A stretch of DNA of 64,000 nt from JBJXHG01 sp046160865 (GCA_046160865.1 JBJXHG010000181.1:1-64000), one strand, 5' to 3'. Shown: positions 1-8,962, numbered from the stretch's first letter. Numbers and translations: made by a program. Notes: generated by a model from the sequence alone, not told the origin.

Positions 1-140
1 CGTCCGTTCGCGCCGGCACGGCGTCACTCGATCCTCGGCGAATCACGAGGAGTCGCCTGCGGTCGTGCTCGCCCTTCGATGTACGGGGCCGACACGAACG
101 GACGACTTTCGCGCTCGAACCACTTTCACAACGGGCTGCT
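1..140. repeat. Foldback repeat, family 1 copy A (cut by window start)
   Basis: The first ten bases, CGTCCGTTCG, are the exact reverse complement of CGAACGGACG at 95-104, so this stretch folds back on itself. The block after the left arm (CGATCCTCGGCGAATC) and the right end (CTTTCACAACGGGCTGCT) recur at about 8.8, 9.5, 9.7 and 20.1 kb. The outer left end lies before base 1. It carries no convincing gene; the short ORFs here are high-GC artefacts. Confidence 0.7.
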
Positions 141-317
141 CGCCCGCATCTCTCACCACGCCCTGCTGCGGTCGCGCCAACTCCTTCGACGCTGCGCTGT
201 TGGCTTGCAATCGGTCCTCGCGGACCAGCGAGGTCACCTCCGGTCGATTTCGATACAACGCCTTGCGTCGAACGCGCCGGCGCAACCTCGCGACGGAAGT
301 GGTGAGAAATGCGGGCG
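141..317. repeat. Foldback repeat, family 3 (complete, 177 bp)
   Basis: The 19-base end CGCCCGCATCTCTCACCAC at 141-159 pairs with 299-317 with one mismatch, and complementarity continues inward in blocks (for example TTCGACGC and AATCG on both arms). Single arms of the same sequence follow the family 1 copy at 8.8 kb and follow a stop codon at 51.3 kb. The element sits directly against family 1 copy A. The 318-410 stretch that follows, up to the next stop codon, shows nothing recognisable. Confidence 0.7.
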
Positions 318-410
318 TGGCGGACGTCCTACGACCTCGCCGGGCTGCGCTCTCGTTGCGCTGCGTCGGCTCGCTCGCCCGCGGGAGCAGCGTTGTTTCC
401 GGTCGTTCGC

Positions 411-3400
411 TCAGTGCGCGCCCGCGCGCGCTTCCGGCGCAAGCGTCGCGCTCTGCCAGATGCGGCTCGGAGCGAGCGGCTCGATCCACTCGCGCGCCGG
501 CCGCGTGAGCCACTCACGCCGCCACGCACGATGCGCTTCGTCATTCGGAAACACTTCGTTCGGGCCGTAGGGATAGGCCGTCATGCCGTGGAACGGCATC
601 GGCTCCACTTGCTCGCCCTCGAGCGTGTTCGGATCGCGGTCCTTGCCCCAGCCGTCGAGGAACAAGAGGAAGTCGCGCGTCCATCCTTCGCGCAGTGGCG
701 GCAGCTTGCTCGCATCGAACGCGAGTGCGAGGGAATCGCCGCTGCCCATGATCACCATGCGGTCGTCGATCGCACCGAGCAGCGGCAGCACGTCGCCGAG
801 ACGCGTGTACATCCCCGCCGTCTGATTCCAGCGCGGCTCGCTCTCGAGCGCGTCCCAATCGAACCACTCGAGCTGGTGCGGACCGGGGAACGAGACGCCG
901 CGACTGAACCCGCGCTCCCACAAGCGCGCGGAAACGGGCTCGAGCGCCGTCGTCACGAGCGGCGCGTCGTCGTCGTCGACCGCGAGCCGGATCGAATCCC
1001 AGTACAGGCGCAAGGTCGACGACAAGCGCAGGCGCGGATCGTCGCGCACGAGCACGTCGGTGACGTCGACGACCATGCTCTTCCGCTTGCCGGCGGGAAA
1101 GCCGATCGGCGGACCCGCCGAGCGCCAACCGCCGTTTCCATCGGGCACGTCGAGCATCGGTGGCACGAAACGGATGTCGGGTGTGCGGCTCGACGCCATG
1201 TTCACGCTCGCGTCGGTCCAGACGAACCAGCCCGTCATCACGAGCCGCAGCTTCTTCGCGCGCGCGACTTCGTCGCGATCGAACGCGAGCTCGAGTGAGT
1301 GCGGCGTGGCGAGCCCGAGGAACTGTCCGCCGAAGCTCGCGGCCGTCGGGCCGATCGATTGATAAGGGGTGAACGGCGCAGCGAAGTCGCCGTCGATCGC
1401 GGCGAGCGCGCGCGTCCAATCCTTCGCATCGCTCCCGGTCACCGACTGCGGAGCGTGCGCAGCCTTCACGGTGTGTGTGTGCGGCTCCGGGAAAGGCGGG
1501 AACGTGAACTTCTCGTTCGGATAGATCTCGACGTCCGCCGGGTGATCGACGACGTCGAGGCGCACGCGGTCGAGGTACGTGACCTCGCGCAGCTCTTCGG
1601 TGATCTGCAGCTCGTAACGGCCGTCGCGCGCGCGCAGCTGCTCGCCGCGGATCAGCACGTATTCGTCGTGATCGGGCGGCACCAGCATCCCCGGCTGCAT
1701 CGGCAGTCCGAGCGGTGTGATGCCGAGCACGTCCGTGACGAACTCGTAGCGCTCGCCGTTCCACGTGTAGAGGAACGGGCACGAGCCGATCAGGCCTTCC
1801 CGCTGGAGGATCAAGCGCTCGCTGTTCGCGGGCACGTTCACGATGCTCTGCACCACGCCGTTCGGCCACGTGACGCGGATCCACGCCGCACTCGGCGCGC
1901 TCCCGATGCCGATCGTCTGCGGTTCGCCGCGCCAGTACACGCGTCGATAGCTCTCGCCCGCGCGCACCTCGACCACCGCGCCGACGCCGCGCTGATTGTC
2001 CTTCGTTCCGCGCAACGCGAGTCGGATGCTACCGGCGCTGCCCTTGTCACCGCGGAACAGCTCGACGCCCTGCGCCGTGGCGCGCGCGAGATCGACGGCG
2101 CCGTCGCCGTCGAAGTCGCCGGACCGCAGTTGCGTGCGCGCGACGGACGACGCCGGACCGACGATCGGATGCGGCGTCTCGCTCGGCGCACCGATTGAGA
2201 GCACGGCCGTTCCGAGTCGATCCTCCGCGGCCCAGATACCGTCGAGCGCACCATCGAGGTTCCAATCGGCGAGCGCGGGAGCCTGCGCGCTCCCGAGTTC
2301 GCCGCGCTGGTGCGTGTCCGTCGCGACGAGCTTGCCACCGGGCGCGCCGCGCCACAGCTGCGTCGGTGCTCCGCGCTGCCACACGTCGGGTCGCCCGTCG
2401 CCGTCGAGATCGGCGACGAGCGGTTTCTCGGCGCCGTTGGGCCAATGCGCGAGCGGATTGCTGCGACTCGCGAGTTTGCCGCCGCGCAAGTTGTCGCACA
2501 GCACGACACCGTTGCTCCCGCCCAGCAGGAGATCGACGTCTTGATCCGTGTCGAAGTCTTCGGTGATGCACCACGTGCGCGGAGTCTTCGCGTCGATACC
2601 GGCGTCGGCCGTCGCGTCGACGTATGTGCCGGCTGTCGCCACACCGTCGTCGCGCCACAGACGTGTGCCGAAGTTGCCGACGATCAGGAGGTCGAGATCG
2701 CCGTCGTGGTCGTAGTCGACCGGCACGAAGTCCGCGATCCCGTTGCCGAGCGGCGGCAGCTTCGCCTTGCTCGGCTGCACCCCGGCCGGCTCGGTGATCC
2801 ACAGCTGCAGGCGGTCGCCGCTCACGAGCCAGAAGTCGAGGTCGCCATCGCGTTCGAGATCGAACGGAGCGAGCGCGGTGACGGCCGCCGCGAACACGCG
2901 CTCCGCCTTCCACTTGCCGTTCGAATCCGGCGCCGCGAGCCACACGCCGTCGGCTCCCCACGCGGAGAGCGACACGGGACCGACGCGCGAGCTCACGACG
3001 ACGCCGTCCTTCTCCTCGAGCGTCCAATCCTCGATCGGTGCGAGCACCGTCATTCCGATCGCACCCGCGAGCTCGGGCAGCGTCGTCCAGCGCGTGAAGT
3101 CGCGCGGCGGCTTCGGTGTGCGATGCGCGCTGTGCGGCGGCGGGAACGCGAGCCGTCCGAAGTTGCCGCGATCGAGATCGTCGTTGCTCGGGTTCGTGAG
3201 GCCCTGTGCTTTCAGGCGCGTGAATTCCTCGAGATGGAGCTGCGACTCCTCGTCTCGCCCGCTCTGGATCAAGAGGCGGCCGAGGATGTAGAGCGCGGAC
3301 AAGTGCCAGCTCCCGGTCTGCTCGACGCCGAGCGCGATCATCGCGCGCAGCTCCTTCTCCGCTGCGTTCTCGTCCGTCTCGACGAGCGCCTTCGCGAGCA

Positions 3401-3815
3401 TCAAGCGCGTCGGCACGTCTTCGGGCGCGAGCGCGCGCGCGCGGGCGAAGTGCCGCGCAGCCTCCGCCATGTCGCCGGTGGCATACGCCGCGCGACCGAG
3501 GTTGAAGTGCACGGCCGGCGACTCCGGTAGGCCGCGCGCGGCGCGCTCGAGCAGCGGCTGCGCGCGCTCGAGCTTGCCGTCCGCCAGCTCGATGATCGCG
3601 CCGCGGAGCAAGTCATCGTCGGCCGGCTTCGCGCGTGTGACGAGCGGCGCGAGCGCGGCGCGTGCGGCGCCGACATGGCCTTCGCCGAATTCTGCCGCGG
3701 CGAGCTCGCGCGCGACCCGATCGGCATTCGAGGTCGCTTCGCCCTCGTCCGAGCGGCTGCACGAGGTCCAGAGCGCGGCGAAGAGCAAGCTCACGAGGAG
3801 CGGTCGGAAAAACAT
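411..3815 (-). CDS. TPR / FG-GAP / ASPIC-UnbV lipoprotein (CRTAC1-like)
   Basis: Predicted exported lipoprotein of 1134 residues. The chosen ATG gives a hydrophobic signal ending in a Cys at about residue 19; the lipobox (WTSC) is not canonical. Residues about 30-220 hold TPR-like helices, followed by a proline-rich linker and several FG-GAP/VCBS blades with DxDxDGxxD calcium-type loops (for example DHDGDLD, DLDGDGRPD, DFDGDGAVD). An ASPIC/UnbV-type segment follows (RGVGAVVEV through WPNGVVQSI). The last 450 or so residues form a large unassigned region beginning at the CPFLYTWNGERYEFVTDV stretch. Proteins of this architecture are frequent in Planctomycetota and Acidobacteriota and are thought to act at the cell surface; the precise role is unknown. 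The frame stays open upstream to 4805 but that part opposes the next gene, so I start at 3815. It is divergent from the polysaccharide operon. Confidence 0.85.
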   Translation of the reverse strand: MFFRPLLVSLLFAALWTSCSRSDEGEATSNADRVARELAAAEFGEGHVGAARAALAPLVTRAKPADDDLLRGAIIELADGKLERAQPLLERAARGLPESPAVHFNLGRAAYATGDMAEAARHFARARALAPEDVPTRLMLAKALVETDENAAEKELRAMIALGVEQTGSWHLSALYILGRLLIQSGRDEESQLHLEEFTRLKAQGLTNPSNDDLDRGNFGRLAFPPPHSAHRTPKPPRDFTRWTTLPELAGAIGMTVLAPIEDWTLEEKDGVVVSSRVGPVSLSAWGADGVWLAAPDSNGKWKAERVFAAAVTALAPFDLERDGDLDFWLVSGDRLQLWITEPAGVQPSKAKLPPLGNGIADFVPVDYDHDGDLDLLIVGNFGTRLWRDDGVATAGTYVDATADAGIDAKTPRTWCITEDFDTDQDVDLLLGGSNGVVLCDNLRGGKLASRSNPLAHWPNGAEKPLVADLDGDGRPDVWQRGAPTQLWRGAPGGKLVATDTHQRGELGSAQAPALADWNLDGALDGIWAAEDRLGTAVLSIGAPSETPHPIVGPASSVARTQLRSGDFDGDGAVDLARATAQGVELFRGDKGSAGSIRLALRGTKDNQRGVGAVVEVRAGESYRRVYWRGEPQTIGIGSAPSAAWIRVTWPNGVVQSIVNVPANSERLILQREGLIGSCPFLYTWNGERYEFVTDVLGITPLGLPMQPGMLVPPDHDEYVLIRGEQLRARDGRYELQITEELREVTYLDRVRLDVVDHPADVEIYPNEKFTFPPFPEPHTHTVKAAHAPQSVTGSDAKDWTRALAAIDGDFAAPFTPYQSIGPTAASFGGQFLGLATPHSLELAFDRDEVARAKKLRLVMTGWFVWTDASVNMASSRTPDIRFVPPMLDVPDGNGGWRSAGPPIGFPAGKRKSMVVDVTDVLVRDDPRLRLSSTLRLYWDSIRLAVDDDDAPLVTTALEPVSARLWERGFSRGVSFPGPHQLEWFDWDALESEPRWNQTAGMYTRLGDVLPLLGAIDDRMVIMGSGDSLALAFDASKLPPLREGWTRDFLLFLDGWGKDRDPNTLEGEQVEPMPFHGMTAYPYGPNEVFPNDEAHRAWRREWLTRPAREWIEPLAPSRIWQSATLAPEARAGAH

Positions 3816-3960
3816 GCCGCCATCGAAGCATCCGCTCGTTGCCAATCCAAGCGCGTGGGATCGTTCGCGCGGCGGCACGGACGCGCGCAGCGCGGTAAAT
3901 TTGGCGATGGCTCTGATCGCATCCGAAGTTCTCGCGCGCGCGGGAGGGCACTGACGCGCC

Positions 3961-5094
3961 GTGGCGACACTGAACATCGCCGAGGGTCGCGCCGCTTTCG
4001 AGGCGCGGGATGCGCGCTGGAACGACTTGCTCGACGCGTCGGGCACGCCGTCGTTCTTCCTGCGTCCGCCGTGGCTGGCGCATTGGAGCGCGCACACACA
4101 GGGTCGCCGGCTCCTCCTCGCGACGTACGAAGAGCGGGGCCGCTGGATCGCCGGTCTACCACTCGCGCTCGGTCGCGGCCGCGTCGGGCGCTGGACGATC
4201 GACAAGCTCGAGATCGCCGGCGCGCCGTGGTTCGACCAGATCGCGGTGCCGGCCGTCGACGACTGCGCGCGCGAGGCGTTCCTCGCGACGCTGCTCGAGT
4301 GGTGCCAACGCGAGCTCTCGAGCTGGACGCTCTGCGAGTTGCGCGAGATCGCGGCCGAGGACGACAGCGCGCGCGCGATCGAGCGCGCCGCGCGTGCGTG
4401 CGGACTGCCGCTGCGCGCGCGGGTGTGCTCGCGTGCGCCATATGTCGACCTGAGTGGCGTCGACGGGAGCGGCGGCGAGGTGCACGGGCCGTCGAAGAAC
4501 CTGCGCAGCCAGTTGCGGCGCAGCGAGAAGCGGCTCGCCGAGCGCGGTGCGATCGAGCTCGCGTTCGCGCGCCCGAGCGAGCGCGAGTGCGACGCGCTGC
4601 TCGACGAGATCGCCGCCGTCGAAGCGCAGAGCTGGAAAGGCAGCACCGGTGTGCTGCAGCCGTCCGGCGGAGGCGCGTTCTTCCGCCCTCTGGTTCCGGA
4701 GCTTGCGCGCGCACGCGCTTGGGCCGTCGGAACGTTGCGCGTGTCGGGCACGCTCGTCGCGTACCACTGGGGCTTCGTCGAGGGACGTCGGTTCCTCTCG
4801 TACAACCTCGCTCAGCTCCCGCAGTTCGACGAGCTCGGGCCGGGCACCTTCCTGTTGCAGCACATGGTCGAGCGTGCGCGCGCTCTCGATCTCGATCGCG
4901 TGGATGCGTCGCGCGGCTCGCTGAGCGCACCGCACGCGCTCGCGCGTTACGGCGGACCGGTGCGCGAGCACCTGCAGATGCTCGTGTACAACCAGAATGC
5001 GGCCGGCCGCGTGCTGCACGCGACCAAGGAAGTCCTCGTGCCGAGCCTCGCGCGCTTGCGCCGGCGCTTCAAGGCGCAGGAGCGCGGGCCGTGA
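3961..5094 (+). CDS. FemAB/BioF2-like GNAT acyltransferase
   Basis: 377 residues starting at GTG. The sequence resembles the BioF2/CelD-like acetyltransferase group (Acetyltransf_6): an N-terminal half with LRPPWLAHWSAH, then a GNAT-like half with KNLRSQLRRSEKRL, an AYHWGFVEGRRFLSYN strand pair, and the R-x-D-x-SRG-type stretch near residue 315. Family members attach acyl or aminoacyl groups to sugars or peptides during exopolysaccharide or wall assembly. It is the first gene of a four-gene block in which the next gene starts inside its stop codon (GTGA overlap), so it very probably modifies the polysaccharide made by that operon. The substrate cannot be read from the sequence. Confidence 0.8.
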   Translation: MATLNIAEGRAAFEARDARWNDLLDASGTPSFFLRPPWLAHWSAHTQGRRLLLATYEERGRWIAGLPLALGRGRVGRWTIDKLEIAGAPWFDQIAVPAVDDCAREAFLATLLEWCQRELSSWTLCELREIAAEDDSARAIERAARACGLPLRARVCSRAPYVDLSGVDGSGGEVHGPSKNLRSQLRRSEKRLAERGAIELAFARPSERECDALLDEIAAVEAQSWKGSTGVLQPSGGGAFFRPLVPELARARAWAVGTLRVSGTLVAYHWGFVEGRRFLSYNLAQLPQFDELGPGTFLLQHMVERARALDLDRVDASRGSLSAPHALARYGGPVREHLQMLVYNQNAAGRVLHATKEVLVPSLARLRRRFKAQERGP

Positions 5095-6245
5095 CCGCAT
5101 CGCGTCGCTGCGTTGCGCACCTCGTGCGCACGTTCCTCGCGCCGTCGGAGACGTTCATCCACGGGCAGATCGTGGGCGCCGAGCGTTGGCGTCCGATCGT
5201 CGTCGCGCGCAAGCTGGCACAGCCCGAGCGCTTCCACTTGAACGGACATCCGCTGTGCGCGACGGACGTGGGTCGCTCGCGCGTGGTGCAACTGTGGGCC
5301 GAGTGGAGCTGGCGCGCACGTCGTTTCGGCGGCGGCGAAGCCCGGCGCACGGCGGCGGCGCTCGCGGCGTACGCGCCGTCGCTCGTGCACGCGCACTTCG
5401 GCACGGATGCGCGCTTCTTCCGCCCGCTGTGGAAGCGGCTCGATGTGCCGGTGATCGTCAGCTTCTACGGCTACGACGCGCAGAAGATCCCGCGGCGTTT
5501 CGGCGGACTCGGCGCGCGCTATCTCGCGCCCGTGCTGGCCGAGAGCGCGCGGCTCGTCGCACCGAGCCGCGACATGGCGCAGGATCTCGAGCGTCTCGGC
5601 GCGGTCGCGGCGCGCATCGAAGTGCTGCCGTGGGGCGTCGACACGGAGCGCATCCGTCCACGTCTCGCTCCGCGTGCAGCCGGTCCGGTGCGCTTCGCGA
5701 CCGCGTGCCGCTTCACCGAGAAGAAGGGCGTGACGTACCTCATCTCGGCGTTCGAGCGCGTGCTGCGCGCCGGGGTCGAAGCCGAGCTCACGCTCGCCGG
5801 CGGCGGTCCGCTCGAGGACGCGTATCGCGCACAGGTGCGCGCGCTCGGCATCCAGCGCTCGGTACGGTTCCCGGGCTTTCTCGCTGGCGCAGACTTGCTG
5901 TCCTTCCTGTGGGGCCAAGACGTGTTCGTGCTCGCGAGCGTGACGGCCGCCGACGGCGACAAAGAGGGCACGCCGACCGTGTTGATGGAAGCGCAGGCGG
6001 CCGGCTTGCCCGTCGTCGCGACACGGCACGGCGGGATCCCCGACGTCGTCGCCGAGCGCGAGTCGCTCGTCGCCGAGCGGGACGTCGATGCGCTGGCGGC
6101 GCGCATGCTCGATCTCGCGCGCGAGCACGCGCGCTGGCCGTCGATCGGGGAGCGCGGGCGGGCGCACGTGCTCGCGCACTTCGACGCACGCACGCAGAAC
6201 CAGCGGCGCGAAGACTTGTACGATCGTGTCGTGGAGGGGCGCTGA
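5091..6245 (+). CDS. Glycosyltransferase family 4
   Basis: 384 residues, starting at a GTG that overlaps the previous stop by 4 nt; the open frame extends far upstream, but only this start fits the coupling and the GT-B fold. The N-terminal Rossmann half contains HAHFGTDARFF and FYGYDAQKIP. The C-terminal half has the FTEKKGVTYLISAFERV donor-domain motif and the E-x7-E type motif in EGTPTVLMEAQAAGLPVV followed by GGIPDVV. This is typical of retaining GT4 enzymes that transfer nucleotide sugars onto lipid-linked glycans at the inner membrane. A polysaccharide deacetylase lies 1 nt downstream, which supports surface polysaccharide synthesis. Donor and acceptor are unknown. Confidence 0.9.
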   Translation: MTASRRCVAHLVRTFLAPSETFIHGQIVGAERWRPIVVARKLAQPERFHLNGHPLCATDVGRSRVVQLWAEWSWRARRFGGGEARRTAAALAAYAPSLVHAHFGTDARFFRPLWKRLDVPVIVSFYGYDAQKIPRRFGGLGARYLAPVLAESARLVAPSRDMAQDLERLGAVAARIEVLPWGVDTERIRPRLAPRAAGPVRFATACRFTEKKGVTYLISAFERVLRAGVEAELTLAGGGPLEDAYRAQVRALGIQRSVRFPGFLAGADLLSFLWGQDVFVLASVTAADGDKEGTPTVLMEAQAAGLPVVATRHGGIPDVVAERESLVAERDVDALAARMLDLAREHARWPSIGERGRAHVLAHFDARTQNQRREDLYDRVVEGR

Positions 6246-6246
6246 G

Positions 6247-7329
6247 GTGCATGCGCGCGTCTGTCTCGCCGGAGTGCCGGTGATGATCTTCCACAGCGTG
6301 CGTCGGCACGCGCTGGCGGAGCTCGGCGCGTTGACGCTGGCGGAGCCGGACTTCGAGCAGCAGATGCGCTCGCTCGCGCGCGCCGGATACGCAGCCATCA
6401 CGTGCCGCGAGTTGCACGATCACTTGGTGCGCGACGCGCCGCTGCCGCGCCGGCCGATCCTGCTGACGTTCGACGACGGCTACCTCGACAACTTCACCGT
6501 CGCGGGCCCGGTGCTCGCGCGGCACGGCTTGCGCGCGACGGTCTTCGTCGCGACGGACGGACTGCACACCGGCCGCGACGTGCGCCGGGCGACGAGCGAC
6601 GACGAGCACGCGTCCGAACACGGCATGCTGTCGCCGGCCGAACTCTGCGCGATGGAGGCGAGCGGCGTGTTCGAGATCCAAGCGCACAGCGCGTCGCACG
6701 CGCGCTTGCCCGTGTCGGGCGCGATCGAGTCGTTCGACGTGCCGAGCGGTGCGCCGCGCTTGCGCACTGGATGGATGGGCGAAGTGCGTGCGTTCGTGCC
6801 GGAGCCGGAGCTCGAAGCCGCGGCGCGCGCGTTCGTCCGCGAGCACGGCGCAGCGCGATTCTTCGAGCGCGCGAGTTGGCGTGCGGAGCTCGAGCGCGTC
6901 TGCGCGCCGTTCCTCGAGGACGGCGGTGCGCGCGGGCGTCACGAGACGGACGACGAGCGACGCACGCGGCTGCGCGACGATCTCGCGCGCGGCAAGCGCC
7001 GTCTCGAGGACATCCTCGGTCACGCGGTCGACTTTCTCGCGTGGCCGGGTGGCGGGTCGAGCGCGCTCGCCCTCGACGTCGCGCTACAGGACGTCGGCTT
7101 TCGCGCGACGTTCGGCACGAATCGCGTGTGCGCCGGAGTCGAACCGAGTCCGCGCGCGATCCCGCGTGCGTACTTCAACCAGTCGTACCGGGGCGGGCTC
7201 GCGCGCTTCGCACGCGTCGCGAAGTTCCGCGGCGTCGCCGATTACGAGAGCCGCCGCCCGCTCGGCTATCTGCGCGTCTTCGCCGCGAATCGACTGATGC
7301 AACTCTTCGCGAAGGGAGACGATCGATGA
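6247..7329 (+). CDS. Polysaccharide deacetylase (NodB/CE4 family)
   Basis: 360 residues from GTG 6247; ATG 6283 is a possible alternative. It shows the CE4 signature LTFDDGYLDNF (metal and catalytic Asp pair) and the metal-binding HSASH motif. An insert of roughly 100 residues separates these from the closing FLAWPGGGSSALALD segment. CE4 enzymes remove N- or O-acetyl groups from polysaccharides. With the flanking acyltransferases this suggests a polymer whose acetylation is edited. No signal peptide is visible, so it may act in the cytoplasm or on lipid-linked intermediates. It overlaps the next gene by 4 nt (ATGA). Confidence 0.88.
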   Translation: MHARVCLAGVPVMIFHSVRRHALAELGALTLAEPDFEQQMRSLARAGYAAITCRELHDHLVRDAPLPRRPILLTFDDGYLDNFTVAGPVLARHGLRATVFVATDGLHTGRDVRRATSDDEHASEHGMLSPAELCAMEASGVFEIQAHSASHARLPVSGAIESFDVPSGAPRLRTGWMGEVRAFVPEPELEAAARAFVREHGAARFFERASWRAELERVCAPFLEDGGARGRHETDDERRTRLRDDLARGKRRLEDILGHAVDFLAWPGGGSSALALDVALQDVGFRATFGTNRVCAGVEPSPRAIPRAYFNQSYRGGLARFARVAKFRGVADYESRRPLGYLRVFAANRLMQLFAKGDDR

Positions 7330-7910
7330 GCACTTCGAGTCCGTGGCGCGCGCGCTTGCGCCGCATCCTCACGTGGAACACCCTCGTCGTGGTGCGGCGC
7401 GAGCTCTCGCAGCCGCTGGCGGGCTACCCGTCGCAGTTCGGCGCCGAGATCTCGTTTCGCTGGGCGACCGTGGACGACCTCGAGCTCTTCAAGGAGCTCC
7501 GGCCCAGTAAGGCCGAGAGCTTCGTCGAGCGTCTGCGCGGCGGCCGCGAGATGGCGTTCGTCTCGATCATCGACGGCAAGTTCGTGTCGTACTGCTGGTA
7601 CGAAGCCGAGCGCCACCACGACGCGGGCATCGACTACACGTTCGAGGCCGGTCCCGGCGGCGTCTATCAATGGGAGGGCTGGGTCGTTCCGCCGCTGCGC
7701 AAGCACGGCATGTCGAAGGACTACATGCATCGCATGTACACGCACGAGCTGCCGCAGCGGGGCTTCACGCACGTGCTCTCTTATTACTCGACCGACAACG
7801 AGGCGAGTCGCGCGTTCCACGCGCACTTCGATTACCGCGAGGTGAAGCGGCTGCTGCAGATCCGCGTCCTCGGCCGCTACTTCTATTTCGAGCGGCCCCC
7901 GAAGGAATGA
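7326..7910 (+). CDS. GNAT-family acetyltransferase
   Basis: 194 residues; the ATG overlaps the deacetylase stop codon, so it is translationally coupled. The middle shows GNAT-like features: a VSYCWYEAE strand, a central strand leading into WVVPPLRKHGMSKDYMHRM (acetyl-CoA-binding region in place of the usual Q/RxxGxG/A) and YYSTDNEASRAFHAHFDY near the C-terminus, resembling the N-x-S-x-x-F-x-x-x-GF motif of N-acetyltransferases. Its position as the last gene of the operon suggests acetylation of a sugar or amino sugar in the same pathway. A strong hairpin follows directly. Confidence 0.75.
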   Translation: MSTSSPWRARLRRILTWNTLVVVRRELSQPLAGYPSQFGAEISFRWATVDDLELFKELRPSKAESFVERLRGGREMAFVSIIDGKFVSYCWYEAERHHDAGIDYTFEAGPGGVYQWEGWVVPPLRKHGMSKDYMHRMYTHELPQRGFTHVLSYYSTDNEASRAFHAHFDYREVKRLLQIRVLGRYFYFERPPKE

Positions 7911-7912
7911 AA

Positions 7913-7943
7913 CGCGCGCCGCGTGGGGAGCACGCGGCGCGCG
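7913..7943. terminator. Perfect 13-bp hairpin between convergent genes
   Basis: CGCGCGCCGCGTG, a 5-nt loop, then its exact reverse complement, 2 nt after one stop codon and 24 nt from the opposing one. There is no T-tract on either strand. The position suggests a bidirectional terminator, but the lack of T-run leaves the mechanism open. Confidence 0.65.
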
Positions 7944-7967
7944 GTCTCGAGCGAAGTGTGGCGAGCG

Positions 7968-8468
7968 TCAGCGCGACGCACGCTCGTACACGGCGAACGG
8001 CTGGCGTGCGCTCTCGCCGCCGAGCAGCAGCAAGTCCTTCGACGGATCGCGGCCGGCGGCGATCTGGATGAGCGCCTCGGCATGCCGGCCTGGCTTCGCA
8101 TCCTCGGTCATCGTGAACCAGGTCACGTGCATGTTGCCGTTCTTGTTCGACAGCACGTACGGCCGGCCCTTGCCGTCGATCTCGAGCAATCCCGCGGCGA
8201 AGACCTGCTCGCCTGCGAATCGGTCGGACACGGCTTGCAGGCGCGTCAGCACGCTCGGCTCGTTCTTGAAGGAGAGCTGCGCGAGCGACTTCGTCGCGGT
8301 GTCCGGATCGAGGCGCGCCGTCAACGTGGGCTCGAGCTTCCAGACGCCCGTGAGTCGGCTTGCGACCAGGTTGTCGGGATTCGCGCGCACGCTGAGTTGC
8401 AGCGCGAGCGCCGTCGAAGCGGCGAGCACGAGTACCACGGCACAGAGCAGAGGACGACGAAGCTTCAT
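7968..8468 (-). CDS. Secreted protein of unknown function
   Basis: 166 residues. The N-terminus is a clear Sec signal peptide (MKLRRPLLCAVVLVLAAS, then ALA). The mature part begins with SVRANPDNLVASRLTGVWKL and is rich in alternating hydrophobic segments, compatible with a small lipocalin-like or other beta-barrel fold; the LTGVWKLEP opening is reminiscent of lipocalin-like domains, but I cannot assign a family. It converges with the polysaccharide operon and lies downstream of tRNA-Leu on the same strand. No conserved catalytic motif is visible. Confidence 0.7.
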   Translation of the reverse strand: MKLRRPLLCAVVLVLAASTALALQLSVRANPDNLVASRLTGVWKLEPTLTARLDPDTATKSLAQLSFKNEPSVLTRLQAVSDRFAGEQVFAAGLLEIDGKGRPYVLSNKNGNMHVTWFTMTEDAKPGRHAEALIQIAAGRDPSKDLLLLGGESARQPFAVYERASR

Positions 8469-8677
8469 AGCGGATTCTCCTGTGAGTCGGATGCGAATGG
8501 ACGGACTGGATTGGAGCGTGTTGCGCGGCGCGGCCGCGCGATCGAAGCTCGCGCCGCGCCGGAGCGACTTGCGTGCCAGCGCGCGGACCGGGCAGCGGTC
8601 GCCACGCGCGCGGTGGTTGTCCTGCGCGAGGGACGCCGTGGCCGCGGACGACGGACACGCTCCGCGAACGCCGCGCG

Positions 8678-8764
8678 TGGTGGGGAAGGCGGGACTCGAA
8701 CCCGCACGACCTTGCGGTCTTCGGATTTTAAGTCCGATGCGTCTGCCGGTTTCGCCACTTCCCC
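8678..8764 (-). tRNA. tRNA-Leu(UAA)
   Basis: The reverse strand folds as a class II tRNA: acceptor GGGGAAG/CTTCCCC, anticodon stem TCGGA/TCCGA with loop CTTAAAA giving anticodon UAA, a long variable arm (GACC GCAA GGTC), and a T-arm with GGTTCGAGTCC. CCA is encoded at 8680-8678. The long variable arm and the anticodon agree on leucine. Confidence 0.96.
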
Positions 8765-8794
8765 GTCGCCGATGTTCGAGCGCGGCGCGGCAGT

Positions 8795-8962
8795 CTAGCA
8801 GCCCGAGGTGGGAGTGCTTCGAGCGCGAAAGTGGCTCGCTCGCGTCGGAGCAATAAACGCGACCGCAGGCGAATCCTCGCGATTCGCCGAGGATCGCGCG
8901 ACGCCGCGCCGGTGCGAGCGAGCCATCTGCGCGCCGAGTGACTTTCACCACGGGCAGCTAGC
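8795..8962. repeat. Foldback repeat, family 1 copy B
   Basis: The left end CTAGCAGCCCGAGGTGGGAG and right end ACTTTCACCACGGGCAGCTAG are imperfect reverse complements. The inner core (GACCGCAGGCGAATCC... GATTCGCCGAGGATCG) is in the opposite orientation to copies A, D and E although the ends match, as expected for a largely palindromic element. The left end starts about 30 nt upstream of tRNA-Leu, so it may contribute sequence to the tRNA promoter. Confidence 0.72.

Noticed and set aside
43..513. Overlapping ORFs in both strands at the window start
   Set aside because: They coincide with the palindromic repeats, overlap each other in several frames and have no domain or start signal.
3816..4805. 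Upstream extension of the minus-strand giant ORF opposite the acyltransferase gene
   Set aside because: The upstream part is low-complexity Arg/Ser-rich and lies antisense to a well-supported gene. A signal peptide begins exactly at ATG 3815.
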